Made by a program: the position numbers and the translations under genes. A stretch of DNA of 64,000 bases from Virgibacillus doumboii (GTDB lineage: Bacteria > Bacillota > Bacilli > Bacillales > Amphibacillaceae), in contig NZ_CADCWQ010000001.1 of the NCBI RefSeq assembly GCF_902806455.1, positions 434,001 through 498,000 of the forward strand. The letters are read 5' to 3'. Positions 54,756-64,000 of this stretch are shown piece after piece (the first letter of the stretch is position 1; each line of letters opens with the position of its first letter). The notes beneath the pieces were generated by a model that made no database searches, was not told the origin of the DNA, and was given only the letters and a program-made list of their open reading frames with translations.

Positions 54756-56585
54756 TTGACATATCGTACAAGAATGTTTCTGTTAATCCTGATGGACTCT
54801 TTAATTGTCAGTCTGGCAATCTATGTTGCATCATGGATTGTTTATCCGGGTATATCCGTTTTTGCAATGCCGGCATTATTAATTAGTTCTATTGCACTAT
54901 TACTTTTTCATCATTTATATGCATTTATTTTTAAACTTTATAATAAGGTATGGGCATATGCCAGTGTCGGCGAACTAATCGCTATAGTCCAATCAATTAC
55001 ATTGTCTATTATATCAGCTGGCATCGTACAATACATCGTAAACGACTTTTCGCTTTACCGTAGAGCATTACTTGTAACATGGATGCTGCACGTAATATTA
55101 ATTGGTGGCTCACGCTTTTTATGGAGAATTGTCAGGGATCGTTATATAACGGATAGCATAAACAAAAAACGTACACTTATCGTTGGGGCTGGTTCTGCAG
55201 GTGCAATGATTGTACGTCAATTAAAAAATAATCATAACACTTCTGAATTACAACCTGTTGCTTTTGTGGATGATGATTTTTCCAAGCAGAGGATGCAACT
55301 GTACAATCTGCCAGTAATGGGAATGGTAAGGGATATCCCGAAGATTGTAGAAAAAAAGAGCATTGAACATATTGTAATTGCGATACCGTCTTTACGAAAC
55401 GGTGCTTTAAATAAAATTATTGTTGAATGTAATAAAACAAATGCAAAAACACAAATGATACCCAAAATTGAGGATATTATGACTGGAAAAGTATCAGTCA
55501 GTCAATTAAAAAATGTCGAGGTTGAAGATCTTTTAGGGAGAGATCCAGTAGAGCTAGACATTGACGCCATTTCTGAAAGTGTAACAAACGCTACAATCCT
55601 GGTCACAGGAGCCGGTGGATCGATTGGTTCCGAGATATGCAGGCAACTCATGAGGTTTACACCTAGTAAAATAGCACTAGTTGGTCACGGCGAATATAGT
55701 ATATACAAAATAGAAATGGAACTACGTGAAAAGTACGGGAATGTAGGCTGTGAAATTGTGCCTATTATTGGCGATGTTCAGGATCGTGAACGCATGCTTG
55801 ACATAATTAGAGAACATAGACCGGCAACTATATACCATGCTGCCGCACACAAACATGTTCCTCTAATGGAGTATAACCCACATGAGGCGGTTAAAAACAA
55901 TGTGCTTGGTACGAAAAATGTCGCAGAAGCGGCGGATACGCTTGGCGTAAATACGTTTGTTTTGGTTTCCTCTGACAAGGCGGTTAACCCTACGAATGTA
56001 ATGGGTGCAACAAAGCGTGTTGCAGAAATGGTGATTCAAGATTTAAGTCAGCGTAGTAAAACGAAATTTGTTGCCGTTCGTTTTGGGAATGTTTTGGGTA
56101 GTCGTGGTAGTGTTATTCCATTATTCAAAAAACAAATTCAAAATGGTGGTCCAGTCACAATTACACATCCTGAAATGACACGCTATTTTATGACCATCCC
56201 AGAAGCTTCCCGATTGGTTATTCAAGCGGGCACATTGGCTCGAGGTGGAGAAATATTTGTCCTTGATATGGGAGAACCGGTAAAAATTGTCGATTTAGCC
56301 AAAAACCTTATCAAATTATCGGGTTTTACTGAAGACGAAATTACGATAAACTATACAGGTAAACGTCCCGGGGAAAAAATGTATGAGGAGCTTTTAGGAA
56401 AAGATGAAGTTAATCCTAAACAGGTGTTTGAGAAAATATATATTGGGAAGACGAATGGAGTTAATAAAGAAATTGTAGAGAATTTTATTAAAGATTTTCA
56501 GTATTTAGCCAAGGAGGATTTGAAGGAAGATATAATAACTATTGCTAGCAGGACACCTAAATTTAAAGAAATTATAAGTAATTGA
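54756..56585 (+). CDS. CapD/EpsC-type nucleoside-diphosphate-sugar 4,6-dehydratase
   Basis: A 609-residue membrane protein. Four N-terminal helices (about 5-110), a dinucleotide-binding domain (about 130-250, TLIVGAGSAGAMIVRQLKNN) and a catalytic SDR domain (about 275-590) with ILVTGAGGSIGSEICRQLMR, YHAAAHKHVPLMEYNPHEAV and SSDKAVNPTNVMGATKRVAE. It makes a 4-keto-6-deoxy UDP-HexNAc, precursor of rare amino sugars such as bacillosamine-type units or fucosamine. TTG start after GAGAGGAGC. It follows the kinase/phosphatase module as in eps and cap operons. Confidence 0.9.
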   Translation: MTYRTRMFLLILMDSLIVSLAIYVASWIVYPGISVFAMPALLISSIALLLFHHLYAFIFKLYNKVWAYASVGELIAIVQSITLSIISAGIVQYIVNDFSLYRRALLVTWMLHVILIGGSRFLWRIVRDRYITDSINKKRTLIVGAGSAGAMIVRQLKNNHNTSELQPVAFVDDDFSKQRMQLYNLPVMGMVRDIPKIVEKKSIEHIVIAIPSLRNGALNKIIVECNKTNAKTQMIPKIEDIMTGKVSVSQLKNVEVEDLLGRDPVELDIDAISESVTNATILVTGAGGSIGSEICRQLMRFTPSKIALVGHGEYSIYKIEMELREKYGNVGCEIVPIIGDVQDRERMLDIIREHRPATIYHAAAHKHVPLMEYNPHEAVKNNVLGTKNVAEAADTLGVNTFVLVSSDKAVNPTNVMGATKRVAEMVIQDLSQRSKTKFVAVRFGNVLGSRGSVIPLFKKQIQNGGPVTITHPEMTRYFMTIPEASRLVIQAGTLARGGEIFVLDMGEPVKIVDLAKNLIKLSGFTEDEITINYTGKRPGEKMYEELLGKDEVNPKQVFEKIYIGKTNGVNKEIVENFIKDFQYLAKEDLKEDIITIASRTPKFKEIISN

Positions 56586-56610
56586 AATTAACTTAACGGG
56601 GGAAGCTTGA

Positions 56611-57555
56611 GTGAACAATTTGGAAGAGGAAATCAGCTTAAGAGAAATTATTGATAAATTATGGAGAGGCAAATGGATAATTGTAGGAATAACTATTACT
56701 GCACTATTAGTTAGTTTTATTTATAGTTTTTTCATCGCTGATCCTGTATATAAAGGCAGTGGAAAGGTGACAGTTCATAATGTTGCTTCCGTACCTGAAA
56801 CTGTTCAGCCATATATAAGTGAGGTAACTAAACCGGAAATTTTTGAACAGACTATGAAATCAACTGCAGTAATCGAAACTCTTATTAAAAAAGAAAGCTT
56901 AGACATATCAGTTGGAAAACTACAAGATAAAATAAATATTGAAGTTCCTACTTCAGAAGGGGAAGAAACATCTTCACTTATCTCTATTTCTATGGAAGGT
57001 TCAGATAGAGAACAAATTAAAACTATTATAGATAGTGCTATATCGTTAACAAAGAATCAACTAGGTGAAAGTATTCAATCAAGATTAGCATTACTGGAAA
57101 AAGAGTATCAATCAAAAATGGAAGAAGAAGATAAACATATTACAGAAGCAATACAAGAGTTTAATAATATTCGTGCTGGTGAGGGATTACCAACAATAAT
57201 TTTATTTCAACAAAACGCAACAGAAGGTCAATATGTCCTAGAAGCAAATGAAGATCTTTTAAATCAGTTAAAGGATATGGAAAAAACTGATCAAATTAAA
57301 TATGAAAAGATAAATAAAAAAATTGAGAGTCTAACGTCACTATATAATTTTTATAGTAATAAATATGATGAAGTTAGAAGTATTAGTACGATGAATATTG
57401 TTGATATTAGTACGAATGTATTGTCAGACACATTTGTATCTACCAATCCAGTCTCTCCAAATAAAATGTTGAATTTGACTATATCCTTGGTGTTAGGCTT
57501 TATACTTGGTGTAGGTGTAGTGTTTCTTAGGGAATATATAAAAGGTGAAAGGTAG
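56611..57555 (+). CDS. Second Wzz-type chain-length protein
   Basis: A 314-residue Wzz-domain protein: helices at about 19-40 and 285-305 around a coiled-coil-rich extracytoplasmic domain (residues 165-270), and the end motif NPVSPNKMLNLTISLVLGFI. Unlike the YwqC-like protein at 52.2 kb its cytoplasmic tail is very short, so it may set chain length rather than activate the kinase. GTG start after GGGGGAAG. Confidence 0.8.
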   Translation: MNNLEEEISLREIIDKLWRGKWIIVGITITALLVSFIYSFFIADPVYKGSGKVTVHNVASVPETVQPYISEVTKPEIFEQTMKSTAVIETLIKKESLDISVGKLQDKINIEVPTSEGEETSSLISISMEGSDREQIKTIIDSAISLTKNQLGESIQSRLALLEKEYQSKMEEEDKHITEAIQEFNNIRAGEGLPTIILFQQNATEGQYVLEANEDLLNQLKDMEKTDQIKYEKINKKIESLTSLYNFYSNKYDEVRSISTMNIVDISTNVLSDTFVSTNPVSPNKMLNLTISLVLGFILGVGVVFLREYIKGER

Positions 57556-57596
57556 TAATCTTCCTCTAATAGGTAAATGATTTAAAGGATTCCTCT

Positions 57597-57731
57597 ATGA
57601 AAAATCTAAAAGCAAACCAATTGGCTTTGAAAGTAGTAATAGATTCCTTACAGTTACGATCGCACGAGCACACTTCATGGAGATACATGACTTTACCAAA
57701 AAGACAAATAAGAGTTTTAAAGGCATTATAA
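57597..57731 (+). CDS. 44-residue ORF, unrecognised
   Basis: AAGGA lies 8 bases before an ATG encoding MKNLKANQLALKVVIDSLQL, continuing to RQIRVLKAL. It sits in the 204-base gap between the Wzz and sugar-transferase genes. No family was recognised; it may be a remnant or chance frame. Confidence 0.2.
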   Translation: MKNLKANQLALKVVIDSLQLRSHEHTSWRYMTLPKRQIRVLKAL

Positions 57732-57759
57732 GACTATATAAAGGACTGTGTTCTAAATA

Positions 57760-58392
57760 ATGGATTTCAAAGGTGGATTTTATAAAAGGTATATAAAAAG
57801 GTCGATAGATTTCTTGTTTTCTTTGATTGCTATTATAGTTCTTAGTCCAGTCTTTTTGATAGTAGCAACCCTTGTAAGAATTAAACTTGGAAAGCCAGTG
57901 TTGTTTAAACAAATTAGACCAGGGCTTAGTGAGAAGATTTTTACAATGTATAAATTTAAAACAATGACAGACCAAAAAGATAAGAATGGAAAATTACTCC
58001 CTGACAGTTTTAGGTTAACAAAATTTGGTAAATTGTTACGTTCAACATCTTTAGATGAACTTCCTGAACTTTATAATATTCTTAAGGGGGACATGTCCAT
58101 TGTTGGCCCTAGACCATTATTGGTTCAGTATCTATCGCTCTATGATGATTTCCAAAAACGTCGTCATGAAGTTAGGCCAGGTTTATCCGGTTTAGCACAG
58201 GTGAATGGAAGAAATTTGATTAGCTGGGAAGATAAATTTAAACTCGATATTGAATATGTGGATAATGTCAGTTTTATCGAGGATGTTAAAATAATTATCT
58301 TTACTATAAGACAAGTTATTTTACGAGAGGGTATAAACTCGGAAACCGCGGCAACAATAGAACCATTTAAAGGGTCAAAAAGGAATGAATAA
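57760..58392 (+). CDS. Initiating sugar-phosphate transferase (EpsL/PglC family)
   Basis: A 210-residue monotopic phosphoglycosyl transferase. IKRSIDFLFSLIAIIVLSPV is the re-entrant membrane helix; KPVLFKQIRPGLSEKIFTMY and KFKTMTDQKD precede the catalytic pair in LDELPELYNILKGDMSIVGP, and RPGLSGLAQVNGRN ends the domain. It transfers a sugar-1-phosphate (in PglC, di-NAc-bacillosamine) to undecaprenyl phosphate, so it starts exopolysaccharide repeats. The next gene is an EpsM/PglD-type acetyltransferase, the usual partner. Confidence 0.9.
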   Translation: MDFKGGFYKRYIKRSIDFLFSLIAIIVLSPVFLIVATLVRIKLGKPVLFKQIRPGLSEKIFTMYKFKTMTDQKDKNGKLLPDSFRLTKFGKLLRSTSLDELPELYNILKGDMSIVGPRPLLVQYLSLYDDFQKRRHEVRPGLSGLAQVNGRNLISWEDKFKLDIEYVDNVSFIEDVKIIIFTIRQVILREGINSETAATIEPFKGSKRNE

Positions 58393-58395
58393 CAC

Positions 58396-59013
58396 ATGAA
58401 AAAGAAGCTTCTCATTATAGGTGCCGGTGGTCATGGGAAGGTAGTAGCGGACATCGCTTTAAAAATGAATAAATGGAAGGATATTGCATTTTTAGATGAT
58501 AACGAAAGAATAAAATCCTCAACTGGAATTGAAGTAGTTGGTAAGGCAAGGGATGTCAGCGCGTTTATAAATGATTACGATATGTTTGTTGGTATAGGCG
58601 ATAACTATGTTCGAGAAAAAATTCAAAATAGTCTTGAAGTAAAAGGGGCAAGCATACCTGCTTTAATTCACCCTAATTCTGTTATTGGAGAACGAGTTGA
58701 TATACAATCAGGTGCGGTTGTTACGGCAGGGGTAGTCATTAATAGTTGTGCTAAAATCGGAAAAGGGTGCATTATTAATACCAGTTCATCCGTTGACCAT
58801 GATAGTTTAATAGAAAGTTTTGTTCATATATCGCCGGGTGCTCATTTAGCGGGTGCTGTGACAATAGGGCGCCGAACCTGGTTAGGTATTGGGTCCGTAG
58901 TTAGTAATAACTTATTTATAATCAACGACTCAAAAATCGGTGCTGGGGCAGTAGTTATTAATAATATAATAGAACCCGGCACTTACGTTGGAATACCGGC
59001 AAAGAAAGTGTAA
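58396..59013 (+). CDS. NeuD/EpsM/PglD-type sugar O- or N-acetyltransferase
   Basis: A 205-residue left-handed beta-helix enzyme. N-terminal Rossmann-like part LLIIGAGGHGKVVADIALKM; hexapeptide repeats from about residue 95 (VIGERVDIQSGAVVTAGVVI). His in SSVDHDSLI is the likely base, and the end GAGAVVINNIIEPGTYVGIP matches the family. It starts 3 bases after the transferase and probably acetylates a 4-amino-6-deoxy sugar from the CapD route, though no aminotransferase is visible here. Confidence 0.88.
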   Translation: MKKKLLIIGAGGHGKVVADIALKMNKWKDIAFLDDNERIKSSTGIEVVGKARDVSAFINDYDMFVGIGDNYVREKIQNSLEVKGASIPALIHPNSVIGERVDIQSGAVVTAGVVINSCAKIGKGCIINTSSSVDHDSLIESFVHISPGAHLAGAVTIGRRTWLGIGSVVSNNLFIINDSKIGAGAVVINNIIEPGTYVGIPAKKV

Positions 59014-59061
59014 GTTTTTAGATAGATTATAAATTAAAGGTTATAACTGGGGTGGTATGAA

Positions 59062-60318
59062 TTGAAGAAAATTTGGTTATGGAACCATTACGCAACTGAC
59101 ATGTATAAAAGCCACGGGGGTAGGCACTATTGGTTTGCTGAAAATCTAATTAAACAAGGATATGAAACAACGGTATTTTGTGCAAATACTTTTCATAATA
59201 AATCGGAATTTATTGATACGGAAAATAAAAAATATATTATAGATACATTGAACAACATACCCTTTGTTTTTGTTAAGACTTCGACGGCATTAGGTAATGG
59301 TTTCGATAGAATTAAAAATATGGGTTTGTTTTATTTAAATATATTTTCTGCTGCAAAGAATTATATGAAAATTAACGGTAAACCGGATGTGATTCTTGCT
59401 TCTAGCGTTCATCCTTTAACCATGATTGCAGGAATTCAAATTGCAAAAAAGATAGGGGTTCCGTGTATTTGTGAGGTTCGAGATTTGTGGCCAGAAGCTA
59501 TCTTTTCATTTAATAAAATTAAAGAAAAAAGCATACTAGGACGGGTTCTTACAGCCGGTGAGTATTGGATTTATAAAAACGCAGATGCTCTAGTATTTAC
59601 AAAAGAGGGAGATATTGACTATATAAAAGAAAAGAAATGGGATACTGAACAAGGTGGTAAGATTAACCTTGATAAATGCTACTACATCAACAATGGTGTG
59701 GATATAGAATCTTTTGAAAAATCTTTTTCTGAAAATAAGATTGAAGATAATGATTTAATCGTAGATAAGTTTAATGTAGTCTATGTTGGTGCAATTCGTC
59801 CAGTAAATAATGTAGGGAAAATTCTAGATGCAGCTTCAATACTAAGAAACGAAAAAGACATCCAGTTTTTAATATACGGTGATGGTAATCAAAAAAAGAT
59901 ACTTGAGAAAAGAGTTGTTGAAGAAAATCATACTAATGTGAGCATGAAAGGTTTTATAAACAAAAAAAACATACCTTATATCTTAAGCAAATCCTCTGTA
60001 AACATCCTTAATTATTCAAATACAGAATATAACTGGGCTAGGGGTAATAGTTCTAATAAATTATTCGAATATATGGCATCGGGAAAACCAATTATTTCGA
60101 CTGTGAAGATGGGTTATTCAATTATAGAAAAGTACAAGTGTGGAATAGAATTGGAAAATAGTACACCCCAAGAATTGGCTGAGGCAATTATGTCGATTAA
60201 AAACATGCCTAAAGATCATTATGAATACCAAGCTCGAAATGCTAAAAAAGGTGCGAAGGATTTCGATATTAAGCAATTAACAAAAAAATTAATTGATGTT
60301 ATTGAAGTAGTGCAATAA
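59062..60318 (+). CDS. GT4-family glycosyltransferase (WbuB-like)
   Basis: A 418-residue retaining GT-B transferase. KIWLWNHYATDMYKSHGGRH, SSVHPLTMIAGIQIAKKIGV and CEVRDLWPEAIFSFNK place it with WbuB-like enzymes that act on amino-deoxysugars. C-domain FVVYVGAIRPVNNVGKILDA-type and NSSNKLFEYMASGKPIISTV bind the donor. TTG start after GGGGTGG. Third enzyme in the exopolysaccharide assembly order. Confidence 0.83.
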   Translation: MKKIWLWNHYATDMYKSHGGRHYWFAENLIKQGYETTVFCANTFHNKSEFIDTENKKYIIDTLNNIPFVFVKTSTALGNGFDRIKNMGLFYLNIFSAAKNYMKINGKPDVILASSVHPLTMIAGIQIAKKIGVPCICEVRDLWPEAIFSFNKIKEKSILGRVLTAGEYWIYKNADALVFTKEGDIDYIKEKKWDTEQGGKINLDKCYYINNGVDIESFEKSFSENKIEDNDLIVDKFNVVYVGAIRPVNNVGKILDAASILRNEKDIQFLIYGDGNQKKILEKRVVEENHTNVSMKGFINKKNIPYILSKSSVNILNYSNTEYNWARGNSSNKLFEYMASGKPIISTVKMGYSIIEKYKCGIELENSTPQELAEAIMSIKNMPKDHYEYQARNAKKGAKDFDIKQLTKKLIDVIEVVQ

Positions 60319-60340
60319 TCCTGAAAAAAGGGGTATAAAA

Positions 60341-62212
60341 ATGATTAAATCACTAATAAATGAATATGGGTTACCATGGATGGTAAATAGATCACTATAT
60401 TCAGCAAAGTTGAAAATGATGAAAGTAATACCAAATAGTGATAAATTGTTTGAAAAAAATACCCATTTAAAAAGATTGAAAACTATTAATATAAATATAA
60501 AGCAAATTGAAGACTTTTTAAATGAGTTACCTTATGAAAAAAAGAATGAGATAGTGACAATAGCTGATAATGCAATAGAAGGAAAGATAATAGGTTTTTC
60601 ATCAATTCAATTAAATTATGGAAATCCTATAAATTGGCATTATAGTCCTGTTTCAAAGGAAGAAGTGAATAGCAATTTAAAATGGTATCAAATCCCAGAC
60701 TTTGACCCTAAACGGGGAGATATTAAGGCCATTTGGGAAGTGTCAAGGTTCACACATTTTTATTTTTTCATAAGAGCCTATATTGTTACTAAAGATAGGA
60801 GATATTTTTATGCTTTTAGAAATCAATTAAATGAATGGTTGCAAAAAAATCACTATTCTTATGGAGCTAATTATAAATGTGGTCAAGAAGCAACGTTAAG
60901 AATGATTAATGCAATGATGGCTTATTCAGCTTTTAGTTCCTATGGTCTAACAACACAAAAAGATGAAGAAAACTTACGACAACTAATAGAAGGTAGTTAT
61001 AAAAAAGTATTATCTAATTTTTTCTATGCTTATAAGTGTATTAAAAACAATCATACACTATCAGAGATAGTAGGCCTCATAATCGGAGCTTGGATAAGCG
61101 AGAATGAAAAAAAACTTAGAAAAGCGTATGATTTGCTTGATAAGGAAATTGAAAAACAGTTTTTCTTAGATGGGGGATATATTCAATATTCTTTTAACTA
61201 TCAAAGGTTTGCACTTCAACTATTGGAATTTGTAATGAAAATAAGTAAACAAACAACCATTCAACTATCTGACAAAAGCAAAAAATTAATTAAAAAAAGT
61301 GCTTACTTGCTATATCAGATGCAAGATGAAACTGGTGATATGCCTAACTATGGCTCAAATGATGGTGCATTAATATTTCCGCTTTCATCATGTGGCTACA
61401 GAGATTTTAGACCAGTGGTAAATACGATTTTCTACCTTATTGATAATAAAAGAGTTTACAAGCCTGGTGTGTATGATGAAGAGTTAATTTGGTTTGGTGA
61501 AAAGAGATTGGATCAAATTCCAATTACATTAATGGAACGCAAGGACTCAGCGTTTAATAATTCAGGTTATTATACATTGCGACATAATGATGGCTTCTTA
61601 TTGACCATGTTACAAGATTTTAAAACACGTCCGTTTCAAATGGATCAGCTACATATTGATTTATGGCATAAAGGTATAAATGTTTTTTGCGATAGCGGGA
61701 CATATTCCTATGCAACCGATATCGGTAAAAAACTTACTTTAACGTCTGGTCATAATACTGTAGTGGTCCAGGGAAGGGAACAGATGAAAAAGCGTGAACC
61801 TTTTCTGATTTATGATTGGACAAAGCGTGAAAACATTATACATGACAATGGTAGTTTTACAGGAACTATGATTTCCCGAAATGGATATGGCCATACGAGA
61901 AAAATAAAGAAATTAGCAAATTGCTATTTAATCAGTGATGAAGTCGTAGGAGATGCTGATTACTGCGAATTTAATTTTCACACACCTTGTGAGGTGAGAA
62001 TAAATGATACAGGATTTGTGTTATACAATGAAGGAAAAATTATATGCAAGGTAAAAACCATCGGAAATGTGGAAATAGACAAGAACTACAGGAGTTTGTA
62101 TTACTTAAAAAAAGAGGAAATAAACCGTGTGACTGTTAGAGCCAATATGAATGAGAAAATATGTAATATTAAATTTGATATAGAGCTAATAGGGGGGAGT
62201 TTGAATGATTAA
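60341..62212 (+). CDS. Heparinase II/III-family protein
   Basis: A 623-residue protein: an N-terminal alpha/alpha barrel (about 60-360, with AIWEVSRFTHFYFFIRAYIV and IKNNHTLSEIVGLIIGAW) and a C-terminal beta domain with PFQMDQLHIDLWHKGINVFC and DSGTYSYATDIGKKLTLTSG, the heparinase/alginate-lyase signatures. No signal peptide is visible, unlike degradative heparinases. Such proteins occur in polysaccharide biosynthesis clusters, where they may trim or modify uronate-containing chains. It ends 8 bases into the next gene. Direction of action is uncertain. Confidence 0.8.
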   Translation: MIKSLINEYGLPWMVNRSLYSAKLKMMKVIPNSDKLFEKNTHLKRLKTININIKQIEDFLNELPYEKKNEIVTIADNAIEGKIIGFSSIQLNYGNPINWHYSPVSKEEVNSNLKWYQIPDFDPKRGDIKAIWEVSRFTHFYFFIRAYIVTKDRRYFYAFRNQLNEWLQKNHYSYGANYKCGQEATLRMINAMMAYSAFSSYGLTTQKDEENLRQLIEGSYKKVLSNFFYAYKCIKNNHTLSEIVGLIIGAWISENEKKLRKAYDLLDKEIEKQFFLDGGYIQYSFNYQRFALQLLEFVMKISKQTTIQLSDKSKKLIKKSAYLLYQMQDETGDMPNYGSNDGALIFPLSSCGYRDFRPVVNTIFYLIDNKRVYKPGVYDEELIWFGEKRLDQIPITLMERKDSAFNNSGYYTLRHNDGFLLTMLQDFKTRPFQMDQLHIDLWHKGINVFCDSGTYSYATDIGKKLTLTSGHNTVVVQGREQMKKREPFLIYDWTKRENIIHDNGSFTGTMISRNGYGHTRKIKKLANCYLISDEVVGDADYCEFNFHTPCEVRINDTGFVLYNEGKIICKVKTIGNVEIDKNYRSLYYLKKEEINRVTVRANMNEKICNIKFDIELIGGSLND

Positions 62213-63422
62213 TATAATTGGATTAGGATACATTGGTTTACCCACAGCTCTTATGTTTGCAAAAAGTGGACTGAAAGTAGTAGGAACTGATATTAATTTT
62301 GATCTTGTTAATTCGTTAACCGAAGGCAAGCTTGCTTTTGAAGAAGATGGTTTAGAGGATGTTTTTCGTAAGGCTCAAGCTAATGGCATTGAATTTACAA
62401 CAGAGTATCGTAGGGCCCATACTTACGTCATTGCGGTTCCAACACCATTTACAAAAGAAAATAAGAAACTTGATCCAAAGTATGTTATTACAGCAGTGAA
62501 TAGTGTTCTGAATGTTTGTGAAAAAGGTGCTGTAATAATAATCGAATCGACCATTTCACCAGGTACAATTGATAGGTTTATTCGACCGGAAATTGAGAAA
62601 AGGGAGTTTGTAATTGGTGAGGACATTCATCTTATGCATGCACCCGAAAGAATTATTCCTGGGAATATGATTTATGAACTTGAGCATAATTCAAGAACAA
62701 TAGGTGCAGATAATCCTGAAATTGGAGATAAAATAAAAGGCTTATATTCGAACTTTTGTAACGCAGAGATAGTAGTTACGGATATTAGATCGGCAGAAAT
62801 GTCAAAGGTTGTTGAGAATACTTATAGGGATATTAATATAGCATTTGCTAATGAATTAGCTAAAATCTGTAGAACGGATGATATGGATGTACATGAGATT
62901 ATTAGAATAGCTAACATGCACCCTCGAGTAAATGTCATGCAACCAGGACCGGGAGTTGGTGGACACTGTATATCGGTAGATCCCTGGTTTCTAGTTGGAG
63001 ACTATCCTGATTTAACAAACTTAATTTTAACAGCTAGAAAGGTTAATGACTCTATGCCAAAACATGTTTTGGGCAGAATAAGGGATGTTATGAGGGAACA
63101 TGGTATTAACGATATTTCGAAAATTGGTCTTTATGGATTATCATATAAAGAAAATGTTGACGATATACGTGAAAGCCCAACACTTCAATTATTAAAAAGA
63201 ATGGATGAACACTTAGCTTTTGGAGTTAAAGTATATGACCCGCTTATAAAGGAACGAGTTGTAGACCATCAATTTTTGGATTTTGAAGACTTTTTAAATG
63301 AGATAGAGATTCTCGTCATAATGGTAGGACATGATCATATAAAAAACAAAATGGAACTTATTAAGAACAAGTTAATTCTTGATACAAAGAATATCTGTGC
63401 CTATGATAGTTATAAAATATGA
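62205..63422 (+). CDS. UDP-N-acetyl-D-mannosamine dehydrogenase-like (WecC family)
   Basis: A 405-residue NAD-dependent enzyme: IGLGYIGLPTALMFAKSGLK, STISPGTIDRFIRPEIEKRE, PERIIPGNMIYELEHNSRTI, the catalytic Cys in PGPGVGGHCISVDPWFL, and LSYKENVDDIRESPT. This is the WecC/CapL branch that oxidises UDP-ManNAc to UDP-ManNAcA, distinct from the TuaD-type enzyme at 20 kb. Overlaps the heparinase-family gene by 8 bases. It suggests a uronic acid in the polymer. No 2-epimerase is visible in this window. Confidence 0.85.
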   Translation: MINIIGLGYIGLPTALMFAKSGLKVVGTDINFDLVNSLTEGKLAFEEDGLEDVFRKAQANGIEFTTEYRRAHTYVIAVPTPFTKENKKLDPKYVITAVNSVLNVCEKGAVIIIESTISPGTIDRFIRPEIEKREFVIGEDIHLMHAPERIIPGNMIYELEHNSRTIGADNPEIGDKIKGLYSNFCNAEIVVTDIRSAEMSKVVENTYRDINIAFANELAKICRTDDMDVHEIIRIANMHPRVNVMQPGPGVGGHCISVDPWFLVGDYPDLTNLILTARKVNDSMPKHVLGRIRDVMREHGINDISKIGLYGLSYKENVDDIRESPTLQLLKRMDEHLAFGVKVYDPLIKERVVDHQFLDFEDFLNEIEILVIMVGHDHIKNKMELIKNKLILDTKNICAYDSYKI

Positions 63423-63652
63423 TTAAAACAAGTACTGGAACTATGTGGAATAAGACCAGGGTGACATTAAATTGTATTCCTTTAGTGTAAAATAGGAACA
63501 AGTTATACAAGTTTAAAGTGATGTGAGATCATAGTTATGTAATATCATCTTGAATGTCTGTTATGATTATAGGTAAACTTAATACCTTTTTGAAATAACG
63601 GTTAATACTCTTAAAACTTGAGTGAAATAGAAGAAATGAAATGAGGAAAACA

Positions 63653-64000
63653 ATGAAACAATTATTTTTAATGGTAAATGATGGTTCAGTTAAGTTAATA
63701 GAAACTCCACCTCCAAAGGTGAAAGATAATCACATAATAGTAGAAACACACTATTCTGTCATTAGTGCGGGTACTGAGCGGGGTTTAACATCATTTGGAA
63801 GTAAAAACCTAATCCAAAAAGCCATGGATCGCCCCGATAAAGTCAAAAATGTTTTGGAAAAAATGTCAACGGATGGTATTCTTACAACTGTAGATTCCGC
63901 TTTTGCTCGATTGAATGAACCAATGCCAATAGGCTATTCTGCAGTTGGGAAAGTTGTAGCTTGTGGACGCGGTGTTACAGGAGTAGAGCCCGATGACATC
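63653..64000 (+). CDS. Bi-domain zinc-type dehydrogenase, 5' part only
   Basis: The first 116 codons of an MDR-type oxidoreductase run off the window end: MKQLFLMVNDGSVKLIETPP, VISAGTERGLTSFGSKN and GYSAVGKVVACGRGVTGVEP. Starts like these belong to bi-domain oxidoreductases (zinc-dehydrogenase plus Gfo/Idh) often found beside heparinase II/III-family genes in surface-polysaccharide clusters. The 230-base gap before it has no other gene. Downstream sequence is needed to see the second domain. Confidence 0.75.
   Translation, partial: MKQLFLMVNDGSVKLIETPPPKVKDNHIIVETHYSVISAGTERGLTSFGSKNLIQKAMDRPDKVKNVLEKMSTDGILTTVDSAFARLNEPMPIGYSAVGKVVACGRGVTGVEPDDI

Noticed and set aside
57597..57731. 44-codon ORF as a transposase remnant
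   Set aside because: No transposase motif, inverted repeat or target duplication visible; listed only as a low-confidence ORF.

Overview
The window looks like chromosome from a low-to-medium GC Bacillaceae species, probably a salt-tolerant relative of Virgibacillus, Oceanobacillus or Lentibacillus. This rests on strong AGGAGG ribosome binding sites, frequent TTG and GTG starts, Rho-independent hairpins, a B. subtilis-type cre box, and gene families such as wall teichoic acid (WTA) tag genes, YwqCDE-type kinase/phosphatase genes, TupA-like ATP-grasp and DUF1659/DUF2922. Genus is inference. No rRNA, tRNA, CRISPR array, complete insertion sequence or phage gene was seen.

Bases 1-19,750 hold stand-alone functions: a TetR-controlled SwrC-like RND efflux operon; a DUF2935 gene; the proton-translocating transhydrogenase pntAB with a perfect cre box upstream; an ABC-2 exporter with its own TetR gene; class I fructose-bisphosphate aldolase; a four-helix protein resembling F0 subunit c; tagO; a 5'-truncated YraQ-type permease followed by a 33-residue CC-motif protein; a toxin-antitoxin-like trio; an APC permease; and a secreted C39-like protein. 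Three intergenic tandem arrays here all have a 20-bp period.

Bases 19,978-51,162 are a large cell-wall polymer region. A teichuronic-acid-like group (UDP-glucose dehydrogenase, polymerase/ligase, GT4, split PssD/PssE-type transferase) is followed by two tandem copies of a tagD plus tagB-like cassette, a large autolysin, an O-antigen-ligase-like gene with an apparent frameshift, two different TagF-type polymerases, an arylsulfotransferase-like protein, a TarS-like glycosyltransferase, the TagGH exporter, a glycerophosphodiesterase, a second TagO paralogue, a GT2/flippase/TupA-like trio, and two LytR-CpsA-Psr ligases flanking tagA. Together these can initiate (TagO, TagA), prime (TagB), polymerise (TagF), decorate (TarS-like, perhaps the ASST), export (TagGH) and attach (LCP) WTA. 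The roughly 28-42 kb part is clearly more AT-rich than the first 18 kb.

Bases 51,380-64,000 begin with a DUF1659/DUF2922 pair whose first member has an in-frame stop. An exopolysaccharide operon follows: chain-length modulator, tyrosine kinase, PHP phosphatase, CapD/EpsC-type dehydratase, a second Wzz protein, initiating sugar-phosphate transferase, NeuD/EpsM-like acetyltransferase, GT4, a heparinase II/III-family protein, a WecC-like dehydrogenase and the start of a bi-domain oxidoreductase cut by the window edge. The dehydrogenase and heparinase-family genes suggest a uronic-acid-containing polymer. All functions are read from sequence motifs and family knowledge; no database search was run.
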